Shown here piece by piece: positions 15,492-23,874 of a stretch of DNA of 43,822 nt. The notes under the pieces are model-generated. The model saw only the letters and a program-made list of their open reading frames with translations, had not been told where the DNA came from and did not search any database. How positions within the stretch are numbered: position 1 is the stretch's first letter; every line of letters starts with the position of its first letter. The position numbers and the translations under genes are program-made. Source of the DNA: Chloroflexota bacterium (GTDB lineage: Bacteria > Chloroflexota > Anaerolineae > UBA4142); assembly GCA_016208315.1 (NCBI GenBank), contig JACQYF010000179.1:1-43822 (forward strand), written 5' to 3'.

Positions 15492-16388
15492 ATGACGAGT
15501 TCCGTGTTTCGGCTCTTGCTTCGAGCGCAAAAGCGCGCGCAGCGTGGCGCGACCATCGAATCGGTCCGTCGCATGTCACGTTGGACCGAGCGTCTGTATT
15601 CCGTGCCCAAGGACGTGCGCTGGGACAAGGTAGAGCGCGGCGATCTGAACTACGAATGGCTGACGCCGAAAAACGTTAGCTCGTCTCAAGTGATCTTTCA
15701 CATTCACGGGGGCGGCTTTGTATTCCCTTTGTACAACCCCATCCGATTTACGACCGCCTATCTGGTTCGATTGGCGGGCACGCGTGCCGTACTCGTAGAC
15801 TACCATCTAGCGCCCGAGCATCCTTTTCCCACTGCGGTCGAGGACTGTGTCAGGGCCTATCGTTGGCTTCTTGACGAAGAAAAGGTCTCGCCGGAAAAGG
15901 TGGTGTTCACGGGCGAGTCGGCGGGCGGCAATCTCGTGCTGACCACACTGTTGGCGTTGCGGGATGCGGGCGACCCGCTGCCGGCCGCCGGCGTGTCCAT
16001 CTGTCCGGCGCTCGACTTTGAAGGCGGCGGCACTTTTTACACGCAGGACGATCCGATGGCCGATGCCGACTTTGTGATGCGGCAACTGACGGCGTATCGC
16101 GGCAACGCCGATCCGCACACGCCGCTGCTCTCGCCCTTGTATGCCGACCTGCGCGGTCTGCCGCCGCTCCTGGTTCAGGTGGGTGAAGCCGAAGTGCTGC
16201 GGAGCGGCGCGGAGGCGTTTGCAGCGCGAGCGGAGCAATGCGATGTGCGGGTCACGTTGCAGATTTGGCCGGGCATGTGGCACTTTTGGCACCTCTTTGT
16301 GCCCTGGCTGCCCGAGGCGCGGCAGGCCATGATCGAGATTCGCGACTTTATTCGTGCTCCCGAGAAATCTCATGCAAAATGGAAGTAA
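15492..16388 (+). CDS. Alpha/beta hydrolase, HSL-type esterase/lipase
   Basis: 298 residues, cytoplasmic. It shows the HSL signature HGGG (72-75) for the oxyanion hole and the nucleophile Ser143 in GESAGG. The acidic member may be Glu234 in GEAEVL, and His264 (GMWHFW) completes the triad. Such enzymes cleave short acyl or acetyl esters. It starts at ATG 15492, only 4 bases after the SpoIIM-like gene, and its end overlaps the next ATPase start by 17 bases. That overlap suggests it belongs to the original importer operon, where it could remove acetyl or methyl esters from the imported sugar (inference). Confidence 0.88.
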   Translation: MTSSVFRLLLRAQKRAQRGATIESVRRMSRWTERLYSVPKDVRWDKVERGDLNYEWLTPKNVSSSQVIFHIHGGGFVFPLYNPIRFTTAYLVRLAGTRAVLVDYHLAPEHPFPTAVEDCVRAYRWLLDEEKVSPEKVVFTGESAGGNLVLTTLLALRDAGDPLPAAGVSICPALDFEGGGTFYTQDDPMADADFVMRQLTAYRGNADPHTPLLSPLYADLRGLPPLLVQVGEAEVLRSGAEAFAARAEQCDVRVTLQIWPGMWHFWHLFVPWLPEARQAMIEIRDFIRAPEKSHAKWK

Positions 16389-17376
16389 ACCGCTGCTGTC
16401 GGTACGCAATCTCAAAGCATATTTCTTCCAGGACGAAGGAACCGTCAAAGCCGTTGACGGCGCGACGTTCGATGTTCACGCGGGCAAGACGCTCGGCATC
16501 GTCGGCGAAAGCGGCTGCGGCAAGAGCGTCACCGCGCAGTCTATCTTGCGGATCGTTGACCAGCCCGGGCGCATCGTCGAAGGGGAAATCGTCTTGCGCC
16601 GCGCGGATGGTCGCGAAGTGGAATTGACGGGCTTACATCCGGACGGCAAGGAGATTCGCGACATTCGCGGCGCCGACATCGGTTTGGTGTTTCAGGAGCC
16701 GATGACCTCGTTCAGCCCGGTTCACACGGTCGGCAGCCAGATCGTCGAAGCCGTACAGTTGCACATGCCGGTCAGCGCGAAAGAAGCGCGCGCGCGCGCG
16801 ATCGAAGCGCTGCGGAGCGTCGGCATCCCCAAGCCGGAACGCCGCATTGACGAATACGCGTTTGAGCTGAGCGGCGGCTTGCGCCAACGCGCGATGATCG
16901 CGGTCGCGCTCTCGTGCAACCCGCGCCTCCTCATCGCCGACGAACCGACGACCGCGCCCGACGTGACAACGCAAGCGCAGATTTTGGATCTGCTGCGCGA
17001 TTTGCAGAAACAACGCGGCATGGCGATCATGCTCATCACGCATAACCTCGGCGTCATCGCGGAGATGGCCGACGACGTGGTCGTGATGTATCTTGGGCGC
17101 GTGGTGGAAGAGGGGCCGGTAGACGATATCTTCCATTCGCCCAAACACCCATACACTCGCGCGTTGCTGACTTCCATTCCGAGCATCGAGTCCGCGCCGC
17201 GCGTCAAACTGCCGACGATCACCGGCTCGATTCCGCACCCCTACAATCGCCCGACCGGCTGCCCGTTCTACCCGCGCTGCGAGCAATACATGGCGGGCAC
17301 CTGCGACAAGAACGAACCGGCGCTGCTGGCGGTGAGCGAAAAGCAAAAGGTGAGTTGTTTTCTTTTCCAAAAATAA
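16372..17376 (+). CDS. ABC transporter ATPase, DppD/OppD family
   Basis: 335 residues starting at ATG 16372 inside the end of the hydrolase gene. Walker A is GESGCGKS (45-52), the Q-loop Gln is near 108, the signature is LSGG (166-169), Walker B ends in Asp190-Glu191 and the switch His is in THNLGV. The C-terminal extension has the family cysteine cluster (PTGCPFYPRC..., C...C). One oddity is in the D-loop: the normal TTALD sequence is TTAPD, with Pro196 encoded by CCC at 16957-16959. It pairs with the DppF-like ATPase at 17470. Both presumably power the permeases at 11526 and 12515. Confidence 0.93.
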   Translation: MQNGSKPLLSVRNLKAYFFQDEGTVKAVDGATFDVHAGKTLGIVGESGCGKSVTAQSILRIVDQPGRIVEGEIVLRRADGREVELTGLHPDGKEIRDIRGADIGLVFQEPMTSFSPVHTVGSQIVEAVQLHMPVSAKEARARAIEALRSVGIPKPERRIDEYAFELSGGLRQRAMIAVALSCNPRLLIADEPTTAPDVTTQAQILDLLRDLQKQRGMAIMLITHNLGVIAEMADDVVVMYLGRVVEEGPVDDIFHSPKHPYTRALLTSIPSIESAPRVKLPTITGSIPHPYNRPTGCPFYPRCEQYMAGTCDKNEPALLAVSEKQKVSCFLFQK

Positions 17377-17380
17377 ACCA

Positions 17381-17452
17381 GCCACCGAATCACACGGAAC
17401 CACACAAAAAGAACGAGAGCCATATCTGTGTGCTTCTGTGTGATTCCGTGGC
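17381..17452. repeat. Imperfect inverted repeat between the two ATPase genes
   Basis: Left arm starting GCCACCGAATCACACGG (17381) and right arm ending GTGTGATTCCGTGGC (17452) match at 23 of 26 paired positions. The sequence is built from repeats of the word cacacgg/cacaca. It fills the gap before the second ATPase ATG, and lacks a T-run. Confidence 0.65.
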
Positions 17453-17469
17453 AAAGAACAAATTGCACA

Positions 17470-18498
17470 ATGAATAAAGCCACGAACGGCCAAGTCTTGC
17501 TCGATGTGAAAGGACTCCGCAAATACTTTCCCATCCGCCGCGGCGTTCTGCAAAAAGTCGTCGGCAATGTGCGCGCGGTGGACGATGTCACCTTTTACAT
17601 CAACCAAGGCGAGACGCTCTCGCTGGTCGGCGAAAGCGGGTGCGGCAAAACGACGACCTCGCGCTGCATCCTGCGCGCGCTTGACCCGACCACGGGCACG
17701 GTCCTCTTTCGCACCGAAAAGGGCGAATCGGTAGATGTAGCCCAGCTATCCCAACGGCAGTTGCAGCCCTTGCGCCGCCAGATGCAGATGATTTTCCAGG
17801 ACCCCTTCTCGTCGCTCAACCCGCGCATGACCTTGCTCGACATTGTCGGCGAGCCGCTCTTGGTGCATGGCGAGAAAGACGCGAACAAGCGCACCGAGCG
17901 CGTCGCCGAACTGCTGCGCCTCGTCGGCCTGCGGCCCGAATACATGCGGCGATACCCTCACGCGTTTAGCGGCGGGCAGCGCCAACGCATCGGCATCGCC
18001 CGCGCGCTCGCGCTCAACCCGCGCCTCGTCGTCGCCGACGAGCCGGTCTCGGCGCTCGACGTTTCGGTCCAAGCGCAGATTCTCAATCTCATGCTGGAAT
18101 TGCAGGAAAAGTTAGGATTGACGTATCTTTTCGTCGCGCACGATTTGAGCGTGGTCAAGCACATCAGCGAGCGCGTCGCGGTGATGTACGTGGGCCGCAT
18201 CGTGGAGATGGCGCCGACGACGGAGCTGTTCTATTCGCCGCGCCATCCGTACACGGAAGCGTTAATGTCGTCCGTGCCCAAACCCGACCCGCGCATGCGC
18301 TCGGACCGCATCGTCTTGCAGGGCGAAGTGGCCGATCCGGCGAATCCGCCGTCGGGCTGCTACTTTCATCCGCGCTGCCGCTACGCGACCGACATTTGTC
18401 GCGCGCAAACGCCGGTCCAAGAAGAAATCACGCCGCGCCATTTCGTCAGTTGCCATCGCGCGAAAGAGATTACGTTGAGAGGTGTGGTGAAGAAATGA
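17470..18498 (+). CDS. ABC transporter ATPase, DppF/OppF family
   Basis: 342 residues from ATG 17470. An upstream start at 17428 would translate the palindrome and is rejected. Walker A is GESGCGKT (54-61), the signature is FSGGQ (166-170), Walker B ends in D190-E191 followed by a normal SALD D-loop, and the C-terminal region carries the PSGCYFHPRC cysteine motif. The final TGA overlaps the next ATG (ATGA, 18495-18498), coupling import to the aldolase gene. Confidence 0.94.
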   Translation: MNKATNGQVLLDVKGLRKYFPIRRGVLQKVVGNVRAVDDVTFYINQGETLSLVGESGCGKTTTSRCILRALDPTTGTVLFRTEKGESVDVAQLSQRQLQPLRRQMQMIFQDPFSSLNPRMTLLDIVGEPLLVHGEKDANKRTERVAELLRLVGLRPEYMRRYPHAFSGGQRQRIGIARALALNPRLVVADEPVSALDVSVQAQILNLMLELQEKLGLTYLFVAHDLSVVKHISERVAVMYVGRIVEMAPTTELFYSPRHPYTEALMSSVPKPDPRMRSDRIVLQGEVADPANPPSGCYFHPRCRYATDICRAQTPVQEEITPRHFVSCHRAKEITLRGVVKK

Positions 18499-19250
18499 AA
18501 CTCAACACAGCCAAACAAAAAATGCTCGAGGGCAAGCCCGCGTTTGGGTACTCGGCAAAATCAGGATCGCCGGTTGTCGCCGAGTTGCTGGGCCGATCCG
18601 GCGTGGATTTCGTTTTGCTCGACGGGCAGCACGGGTCGTGGGGCGCGGAATCTATCGTGCAAGGTATCGCCGCCGTGTGCGCGACTCCGGCGATGCCCTT
18701 CGCGCGCGTCATTCACAACACCTACGCTGAGATCGCGCGCTTGCTCGACGCGGGCGTGCTGGGCATCGTCGTGCCGATGGTGGACACAGTGGAGGACGCG
18801 CGCGCCGTAGCCGCCGCGTGCCGCTATCCGCCGGTCGGCGAGCGCTCGTTCGGTTGGGGCCGTGCGGTCAACTACGGCGATGACTACTCCGATTGGATCG
18901 GCGAGCAGCTCTTCGTCGCCGTGCAAATCGAGAGCGTGCAAGCCGTCGAGAATTGCGAAGCCATCATGGCCGTGCCGGGGATTGACGGCTGCATGACCGG
19001 GCCGGCCGACCTCGCGCTTTCGATGGGTTTTCACCCGCGGGAGGCGATCAATCGCGACGACCACGCGCGCCTGTTGGAACGCATCGCGCAGGCGTGCCGC
19101 AACACCGGCAAGATCCCGGGCATTGACACCGGCGTTCCCAATCAAGCGCCGCTGCGGGTCAAACAAGGATTCAGGTTCATCCCGATGGGCGCAGACGTGC
19201 GCTTTCTCGCCGCGGCGGCGGCATCTGGGCTGACAATGGCGAAAGACTAG
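18495..19250 (+). CDS. HpcH/HpaI-family aldolase
   Basis: 251 residues, class II metal-dependent aldolase of 2-keto-3-deoxy acids. The family motifs are FVLLDGQHG, ARVIHNTYAEIARLLDAG, GIVVPMVDTVEDA and the substrate loop GERSFGWGRA, with VQIES for the metal-binding Glu and MTGPADLALSMG. Known members cleave 2-keto-3-deoxy sugar acids or 4-hydroxy-2-oxo acids into pyruvate and an aldehyde. The start overlaps the dppF-like stop by ATGA, so it belongs to the same transcript. It could cleave the KDG-type product of KduD (inference). Confidence 0.9.
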   Translation: MKLNTAKQKMLEGKPAFGYSAKSGSPVVAELLGRSGVDFVLLDGQHGSWGAESIVQGIAAVCATPAMPFARVIHNTYAEIARLLDAGVLGIVVPMVDTVEDARAVAAACRYPPVGERSFGWGRAVNYGDDYSDWIGEQLFVAVQIESVQAVENCEAIMAVPGIDGCMTGPADLALSMGFHPREAINRDDHARLLERIAQACRNTGKIPGIDTGVPNQAPLRVKQGFRFIPMGADVRFLAAAAASGLTMAKD

Positions 19251-19275
19251 ATTGACAATGTCAGATTTGATTCCC

Positions 19276-19333
19276 GTAGGGGCAGTGCCTTGTGCCTGCC
19301 CTGTGCAGGGCGACCACAAGGGTGCGCCCCTAC
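19276..19333. repeat. REP-like palindrome (GTAGGGGC family)
   Basis: Perfect ends GTAGGGGC (19276) and GCCCCTAC (ending 19333), with internal GTGCCTTGTGCCTGCC and its near mirror GGGCGACCACAAGGG. The same family occurs at 24029-24140, 28942-29141 and 37574-37651 in this window. Confidence 0.75.
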
Positions 19334-19337
19334 GAGC

Positions 19338-19374
19338 CGTAAAACGCAATCAAGAACGCCCTTTACGTTTTACG
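19338..19374. repeat. Short inverted repeat at a convergent gene end
   Basis: CGTAAAACG (19338-19346) and CGTTTTACG (19366-19374), with a 19-base loop. The TAA stop of the minus-strand dehydrogenase (19370-19372) is inside the right arm. The word family is the one that builds the longer elements at 21300 and 22240. Confidence 0.5.
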
Positions 19375-20395
19375 CCACCATCACTCCGACTGTTCCAAGT
19401 TGTGCGACAATCTCGCCGTGAATCGGGATGCCTTCTGCCAGATAGCGGTCGCGCGTTTGCCAGCCGCGTTCGCCGGGATAGGTGATGGTCAAGCCGGGTT
19501 CCGCCGACGCAAGGTGCGCGAGCAAATCCGCGACGCGCGCGGCGAAGCGCTCTTTATCAACAAAGGATTGAATGTCCAGCGCGAGAAAGAACTTGGTCGA
19601 GTTCGGGTCGAGGCCGGTTGAATCGGCTTGAGCGATTTCGCCGGAGAGGAACCCGCCCGCGAGCGCGGCGGTCAACAGTTCCATCATAAACGCCAGACCG
19701 GAACCCTTGTGCTCGCCAAAGGGAACCAGCCGGCCGCTCGACAAGATCGCCGCGGGATCGTCGGTCGGTTGGCCCGAGGCGTCCAGGCCCCAATTCGATG
19801 GGACTTTTTTGCCCTCGCGCAGATATGTGCCGACTTTGCCGACCGCGGCCTGGCTCATCGCCATATCGAGAACGATCGGGTCCGGGTTTTTCGGCACGGC
19901 AATCGCCAATGGGTTGTTGCCGAGCAAGGGACGCGATGAACCAAATGCCAGCATGTTCGTGATCGCGTTCGTCGTGCAGATGCCAATCATTCCGGCGCGC
20001 GCGGCCCGGTACGCGTACGCGTGGGCGCGGCCCCAATGCGTAACGCGAGTCGCGAGACAAACGCCCACGCCAAAATCGCGCGCGCGGTCAACGGCCATCT
20101 GCATCGCGCGCGTGGAGACGAAGCGCCCCGGCCCATTGTCGCCGTCGAGGACACACGTCGCGGCGCGCTCGCGCAAGATGGTGAGGCGCGGGTTCCGGCT
20201 GGCGCGTCCTTCGCGAATCCCTCGGATCAGCCCGGGCAACATGCGGACGCCGTGCGACGGCACGCCGAGCAGGTCGCTTTCCGCCATCACCTCGGCTTCA
20301 ACATCACGGATCGGAGAGGGTACGCCCTCGTCGGCGAGCGCGTCACGGATAAGGGCGATCAATGTTTCGTGCTTGACTCTGATTTCGTCAGCCAT
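19370..20395 (-). CDS. Ldh/malate dehydrogenase-family (YlbC-like) NAD(P)-dependent oxidoreductase
   Basis: 341 residues. The family is unrelated to Rossmann LDHs. It includes 2,3-diketogulonate, ureidoglycolate and lactate/malate dehydrogenases. Motifs seen are DLLGVPSHGV with His48, VTHWGRAHAY with His120, LLGNNPLAIAVP, DMAMSQAAVGK and FGEHKGSGLAFMMELL. It is transcribed opposite to its neighbours, divergent from the FAH gene with a 49-base gap. Given the neighbours it most likely reduces a 2-keto sugar acid (inference). Confidence 0.9.
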   Translation of the reverse strand: MADEIRVKHETLIALIRDALADEGVPSPIRDVEAEVMAESDLLGVPSHGVRMLPGLIRGIREGRASRNPRLTILRERAATCVLDGDNGPGRFVSTRAMQMAVDRARDFGVGVCLATRVTHWGRAHAYAYRAARAGMIGICTTNAITNMLAFGSSRPLLGNNPLAIAVPKNPDPIVLDMAMSQAAVGKVGTYLREGKKVPSNWGLDASGQPTDDPAAILSSGRLVPFGEHKGSGLAFMMELLTAALAGGFLSGEIAQADSTGLDPNSTKFFLALDIQSFVDKERFAARVADLLAHLASAEPGLTITYPGERGWQTRDRYLAEGIPIHGEIVAQLGTVGVMVA

Positions 20396-20444
20396 GAGGA
20401 CTCCTTGGCTTGATTATACTCACTTTCGCTTTCGAGGAAACACC

Positions 20445-21284
20445 ATGAGACTCGTTACCTTCCGTCATCGCGATGAGACCCACATCGGCGCGCTGATCAC
20501 ACACGATGAGCGCCGCGCCGTTTTCGATTTCAATGCCGCGCAGCCGCATCTGCCCGACGAGATGATCGCGTTCCTGAAACTCGGCGTGCTGCCGAGCGTG
20601 CACGAGCGCTATTTCATACCCGAGAGTGACGTGACGCTGCTAGCGCCGGTGCCGCGGCCGGGCAAGATCATTTGCGTTGGGCACAACTATCACGGGCACA
20701 CCGGCGCGACGCCGCCCGCTTACCCGGACATCTTTGCCAAGTTCGCAAATGTCGTCATCGGGCCGCATCAGCCGATTGTCTGTCCGCGTGTGCCCGTCAA
20801 CTTGGACTATGAAGGCGAGCTGGCGGTCGTGATCGGCAAACGAGCGCGGTACGTGCCGGAAGACCGCGCGCTCGAGTACGTGGCCGGTTACACGATCTTC
20901 AACGACGTGACCGCGCGCGATTATCAAAATCGCACGAGCCAATGGACGCTCGGCAAGTCGTTTGATACGTTTGGGCCGATGGGGCCGGTTCTCGTCACCG
21001 CGGACGAAATCCCCGATCCGGGGCACTTGGAATTGTCGCTCACGGTCAACGGCGAAGAGCGCCAGCGCTCGAATACGTGCAACTTGATATTCTCGATTCC
21101 GTTCTTGATTTCGTATCTCAGCCAGGCGATCACGCTCGAACCGGGCGACGTGATTTCGACCGGCACGCCCAGCGGCACCGGCGCGTCGCTCAAACCGCCG
21201 GTCTTTATGCAGCCCGGCGACGTAGTCAGCGTGCGCATCGAAAAAATCGGCGAGTTGATAAACATAGTGACGTGTGACGGGTGA
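20445..21284 (+). CDS. Fumarylacetoacetate hydrolase-family protein
   Basis: 279 residues from ATG 20445, preceded by GAGG. A much longer upstream open frame is the shadow of the dehydrogenase and is rejected. The metal ligands are seen as Glu123 and Glu125 in DYEGELAVVIG and Asp154 in FNDVTARD. The SNTCNLIFSIPFLISYLS and GDVISTGTPSGTGA segments fit the family. Members split carbon-carbon bonds or dehydrate 2-keto-3-deoxy or 2,4-diketo acids. A TATACT sequence at 20415 may be a -10 element. The last codons and TGA (21282-21284) lie inside a palindromic element. Confidence 0.9.
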   Translation: MRLVTFRHRDETHIGALITHDERRAVFDFNAAQPHLPDEMIAFLKLGVLPSVHERYFIPESDVTLLAPVPRPGKIICVGHNYHGHTGATPPAYPDIFAKFANVVIGPHQPIVCPRVPVNLDYEGELAVVIGKRARYVPEDRALEYVAGYTIFNDVTARDYQNRTSQWTLGKSFDTFGPMGPVLVTADEIPDPGHLELSLTVNGEERQRSNTCNLIFSIPFLISYLSQAITLEPGDVISTGTPSGTGASLKPPVFMQPGDVVSVRIEKIGELINIVTCDG

Positions 21285-21360
21285 CATGTGACAAGGGATG
21301 TCTTACGTTTCACGTTTTACGTTTTACTTCACTTGTCACTCGTCACCCGTCACTTGTCAC
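21267..21360. repeat. Palindromic element overlapping the FAH stop
   Basis: The left arm repeats the word gtgac (gtgacgtgtgacgggtgac...) and the right arm is its complement (acttgtcactcgtcacccgt...), with a spacer of cgttttacg words. The final five codons of the FAH gene fall inside the left arm. It ends 18 bases before the next start codon. Confidence 0.7.
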
Positions 21361-21378
21361 ATTCTCAAGGAGGATCGT

Positions 21379-22194
21379 ATGTCGTACTTTGAAACGGTAC
21401 CGAGCGGGCCGGGGTTGAATCGTTTGCCCTCGAACCCGTTCAAGCTGCTCGACCTGAATTACCTCGTCCTCGCCGATGGCGAGAAATGCGAGGGCGCGAC
21501 CGGCGACCGCGAATTCCTCGCGGTGGTCCTCGGCGGCAAGGGGACGTTTGTCGTCGGCGACCGCGCGTTTGAAAACGTCGGCGGGCGCGCGAACGTTTTT
21601 TCCGGCAAGCCGCATTCGGTGTACCTGCCCTGCGAGTCGCGTTACAGCATCGCCGCGCAAGGGGCCCTGCAAGTGATCCTCGTCAGCGCGCCCAGCGATT
21701 TAAGGACCGCGCCGTACGTCATCGGGCCGGAACGTGTGGCAACCGGCGTCTGGGGCGCGGCGAATTTCTCGCGCAACTATCACCAAATCCTCACGCTCGC
21801 CGGCCAATCCGATTTGCCCGCCAAGCGCCTCATCGTCGGCGAGACGTTTACGCCGTCGGGTAACTGGAGCACGTTCCCGCCGCATCGCCATGAAAAAGAC
21901 GATTTGCCGCGCGAGGCATATCACGAGGAAATCTACTTTTTCAAGGTCAGCCCGCCGGATGGGTTTGGGATGACGCGCTATTACAACGCCGAGGTAGACA
22001 CCGGCTACATCATCCGCGACAACACCGTCCTGATGGCGCCCAACGGCTTTCACACCGTCGTCAGCGCGCCGGGCTATACCACCTACTACTTGTGGGCGCT
22101 CGCCGGCAATCACCGCATCCAGGCCACCGCCGACGACCCCGCGTACGCGTGGGTGGGGAAAACCGTGCCGATGCTCAAGCAACTTGGACACTAG
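21379..22194 (+). CDS. iolB: IolB/KduI-family isomerase (5-deoxy-glucuronate isomerase-like)
   Basis: 271 residues from ATG 21379, after AAGGAGGAT. An upstream start at 21298 would translate the repeat. It is a bicupin metal-dependent isomerase. The metal site is His169-x-His171 (PPHRHEKDD), Glu184 in the YHEEIYFF segment and His225 (NGFHTVV). The N-terminal cupin and the segment DREFLAVVLGGKG are more like IolB than KduI. The neighbour at 22331 is KduD, whose partner is normally KduI, so this IolB-like protein may isomerise 5-keto-4-deoxyuronate instead of 5-deoxyglucuronate (inference). Confidence 0.85.
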   Translation: MSYFETVPSGPGLNRLPSNPFKLLDLNYLVLADGEKCEGATGDREFLAVVLGGKGTFVVGDRAFENVGGRANVFSGKPHSVYLPCESRYSIAAQGALQVILVSAPSDLRTAPYVIGPERVATGVWGAANFSRNYHQILTLAGQSDLPAKRLIVGETFTPSGNWSTFPPHRHEKDDLPREAYHEEIYFFKVSPPDGFGMTRYYNAEVDTGYIIRDNTVLMAPNGFHTVVSAPGYTTYYLWALAGNHRIQATADDPAYAWVGKTVPMLKQLGH

Positions 22195-22196
22195 AA

Positions 22197-22310
22197 GTGA
22201 CGAGTGACGAGTGTCGGGTGACAAGGGAAGTAAAACGTGAAACGTAAAACGTGAAACGTAAAGCGCAGGATGTGATGGCGCCTTTTACGTTTTACGATTT
22301 ACGTTTTATT
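22197..22310. repeat. Palindromic word-repeat element
   Basis: Starts with gtgacgagtgacgagtgtcg, followed by four copies of the word cgtgaaa/cgtaaaa, then the complement ttttacgttttacgatttacg after a short loop. It is composed of the same two word families as 21267-21360. It fills the gap between the isomerase and kduD. Confidence 0.7.
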
Positions 22311-22330
22311 GCACCTCAAGGAGACAATCA

Positions 22331-23095
22331 ATGATTCTGGATAGTTTTCGTTTGGACGGCCGCGTCGCCCTGGTGACGGGCGCGGCGATGGGGTTGGGGC
22401 AGGGGTATGCGCTGGCGCTGGCGGAAGCGGGCGCGGATATTGTCGGGCTTGATCGCTGCAACAGCGACGAGACCGGCAAACTGGTGACGCAGCGCGGGCG
22501 GCGCTACAGCCAGATTTGCGCCGATCTGCGCGAAGCGTCGGTGGACGACCTGAACCAGATGGTCGGGCGCGTCAAGACCGAGTTCGGCCGGCTGGATATT
22601 CTCGTGAACAATGCGGGGATCATTCGCCGCGCGCCCGCGTTCGAGTTTGGCGAGAAGGACTGGGACGACGTTTTGCACATCAACCTAAAGTCGGTGTTCT
22701 TTCTCGCGCAGGCCGCGGGGCGTGTGATGAAGGAGCAGGGCGGGGGCAAGATCATCAACATCGCTTCGATGCTCTCGTTCCAGGGCGGCATTCTCGTGCC
22801 GTCGTATGCGGCGGCCAAGAGCGGCGTGGCCGGCATCACGCGCTCGCTCGCCAACGAGTGGGCGAAATACAACATCAACGTGAACGCGATCGCGCCGGGC
22901 TACATGGCGACCGAGAACACCGCGCCGATTCGCGCCGATGCCGCGCGCAACCAGTCCATCCTCGACCGAATTCCCGCGGGCCGCTGGGGCACGCCGGACG
23001 ATCTGCGCGGCATCGTCGTGTTCCTCGCGTCGGCGGCGTCCGACTATATGCACGGTGCGATTGTCTGCGTGGACGGCGGCTGGCTCACACGGTAG
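22331..23095 (+). CDS. kduD: 2-dehydro-3-deoxy-D-gluconate 5-dehydrogenase (KduD)
   Basis: 254-residue short-chain dehydrogenase. Cofactor loop TGAAMGLG (16-23), NNAG (93-96), catalytic Ser146, Tyr159 and Lys163. The segments NIASMLSFQGGI, INVNAIAPGYMATENT and RIPAGRWGTPDDLRG match KduD closely, more so than other SDRs. KduD makes 2-keto-3-deoxygluconate in uronate degradation. AAGGAGA precedes ATG 22331. It lies beside the IolB-like isomerase and the 2-keto-3-deoxy-acid aldolase, giving a coherent uronate pathway. Confidence 0.88.
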   Translation: MILDSFRLDGRVALVTGAAMGLGQGYALALAEAGADIVGLDRCNSDETGKLVTQRGRRYSQICADLREASVDDLNQMVGRVKTEFGRLDILVNNAGIIRRAPAFEFGEKDWDDVLHINLKSVFFLAQAAGRVMKEQGGGKIINIASMLSFQGGILVPSYAAAKSGVAGITRSLANEWAKYNINVNAIAPGYMATENTAPIRADAARNQSILDRIPAGRWGTPDDLRGIVVFLASAASDYMHGAIVCVDGGWLTR

Positions 23096-23100
23096 ATGGA

Positions 23101-23180
23101 AATGGGACGCGGACGAACGCGGACGAGCGCGGATTCTTTTCTTTTTTTCCGCGTTAATCCGCGCTCGTCCGCGTCCCATT
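23101..23180. repeat. Palindromic element with an asymmetric 10-base duplication
   Basis: The right arm (23156-23180, 25 bases) is the exact complement of the left arm (from 23101) apart from one extra tandem copy of the 10-base word acgcggacga in the left arm. A T-rich loop (ttcttttctttttttcc) separates the arms. It lies between kduD and the amidohydrolase. Confidence 0.75.
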
Positions 23181-23194
23181 CTGAAGGAAGCAAC

Positions 23195-23874
23195 ATGCGG
23201 ATAGACATGCACGCGCATTACATGCCGCCTGCGCTGGCGCAGGACCGGGAATTCTTTGCGCGCGAACCATATTGGGAATACTTGATCCAGCCGGGGTCGA
23301 GCAAATCCGTGCAAGGGTGGGCGATGCCCGAGCGTATGATCGCGGATATGGACCGCGCGGGGATAGACAAGATCGTGCTCCAGGGCGAGTATTTTTTGCA
23401 GCACGAGTCGGCGGTCTGGCGCAACGATCAGGTGCTCGAAATCGTCAAGCGCTACCCGGACCGCGTGCTGGCGTTCGCCGCGCTCCAGCCCAAAGCGGGC
23501 GCGCCGGCGCTCGTCTTGCGCTCCGCTATCCCGAACTGAAATTGATTCTCGCGCATTGGGGCGGCGGGCTGTTCTTCTACGAGATGATGCCCGAGGTGCG
23601 GAAAACGCTCCGCAACGTGTGGTACGATACCGCGGCATCGCCGCTCGTCTTTCCCACCGAGACGATTTTCCGCGTCGCCTTGCAGTGCGTGGACCGCAGC
23701 AAGCTCTTGTACGCGTCCGATTATCCGCTGTTGCTCTATCCGCGCGCGCACCGCGAGCCGGACATACTGCCGTTCGTGCGCGAGATCGAAGGGCTGGGGC
23801 TGGATGCGGATACGCTGGCGGGCATTATGGGGGAGAACGCCGCGCGGCTGTTGGGTTTGCCGTCGGGCGATTGA
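23195..23874 (+). pseudogene. Amidohydrolase-family gene with internal deletion and frameshift
   Basis: Starts at ATG 23195 after GAAGGAAG and opens with MRIDMHAHYMPP, the metal-binding start of amidohydrolase-2 proteins. The frame reads normally to about 23505 (FAALQPKAG), then ends with TGA at 23539. The family continues in another frame from about 23515: ALRYPELKLILAHWGGG, DTAASPLVFPT, LLYASDYPLL and the C-terminal GENAARLLGL. The middle 80 or so residues, which usually carry the HTG region, are missing, so the gene has a deletion and not only a frameshift. The stop codon of the second part lies in a mobile element at 23867. The original substrate was probably a lactone or carboxylate of the same pathway (inference). 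Confidence 0.75.

Noticed and set aside
19707..20444. Upstream extension of the FAH frame
   Set aside because: The extension is antisense to the Ldh-type dehydrogenase. The FAH family begins at ATG 20445 with a proper ribosome site.
21298..21378. Upstream extension of the isomerase gene (start 21298)
   Set aside because: It would translate a palindromic element. ATG 21379 has AAGGAGGAT just before it and fits the family start.
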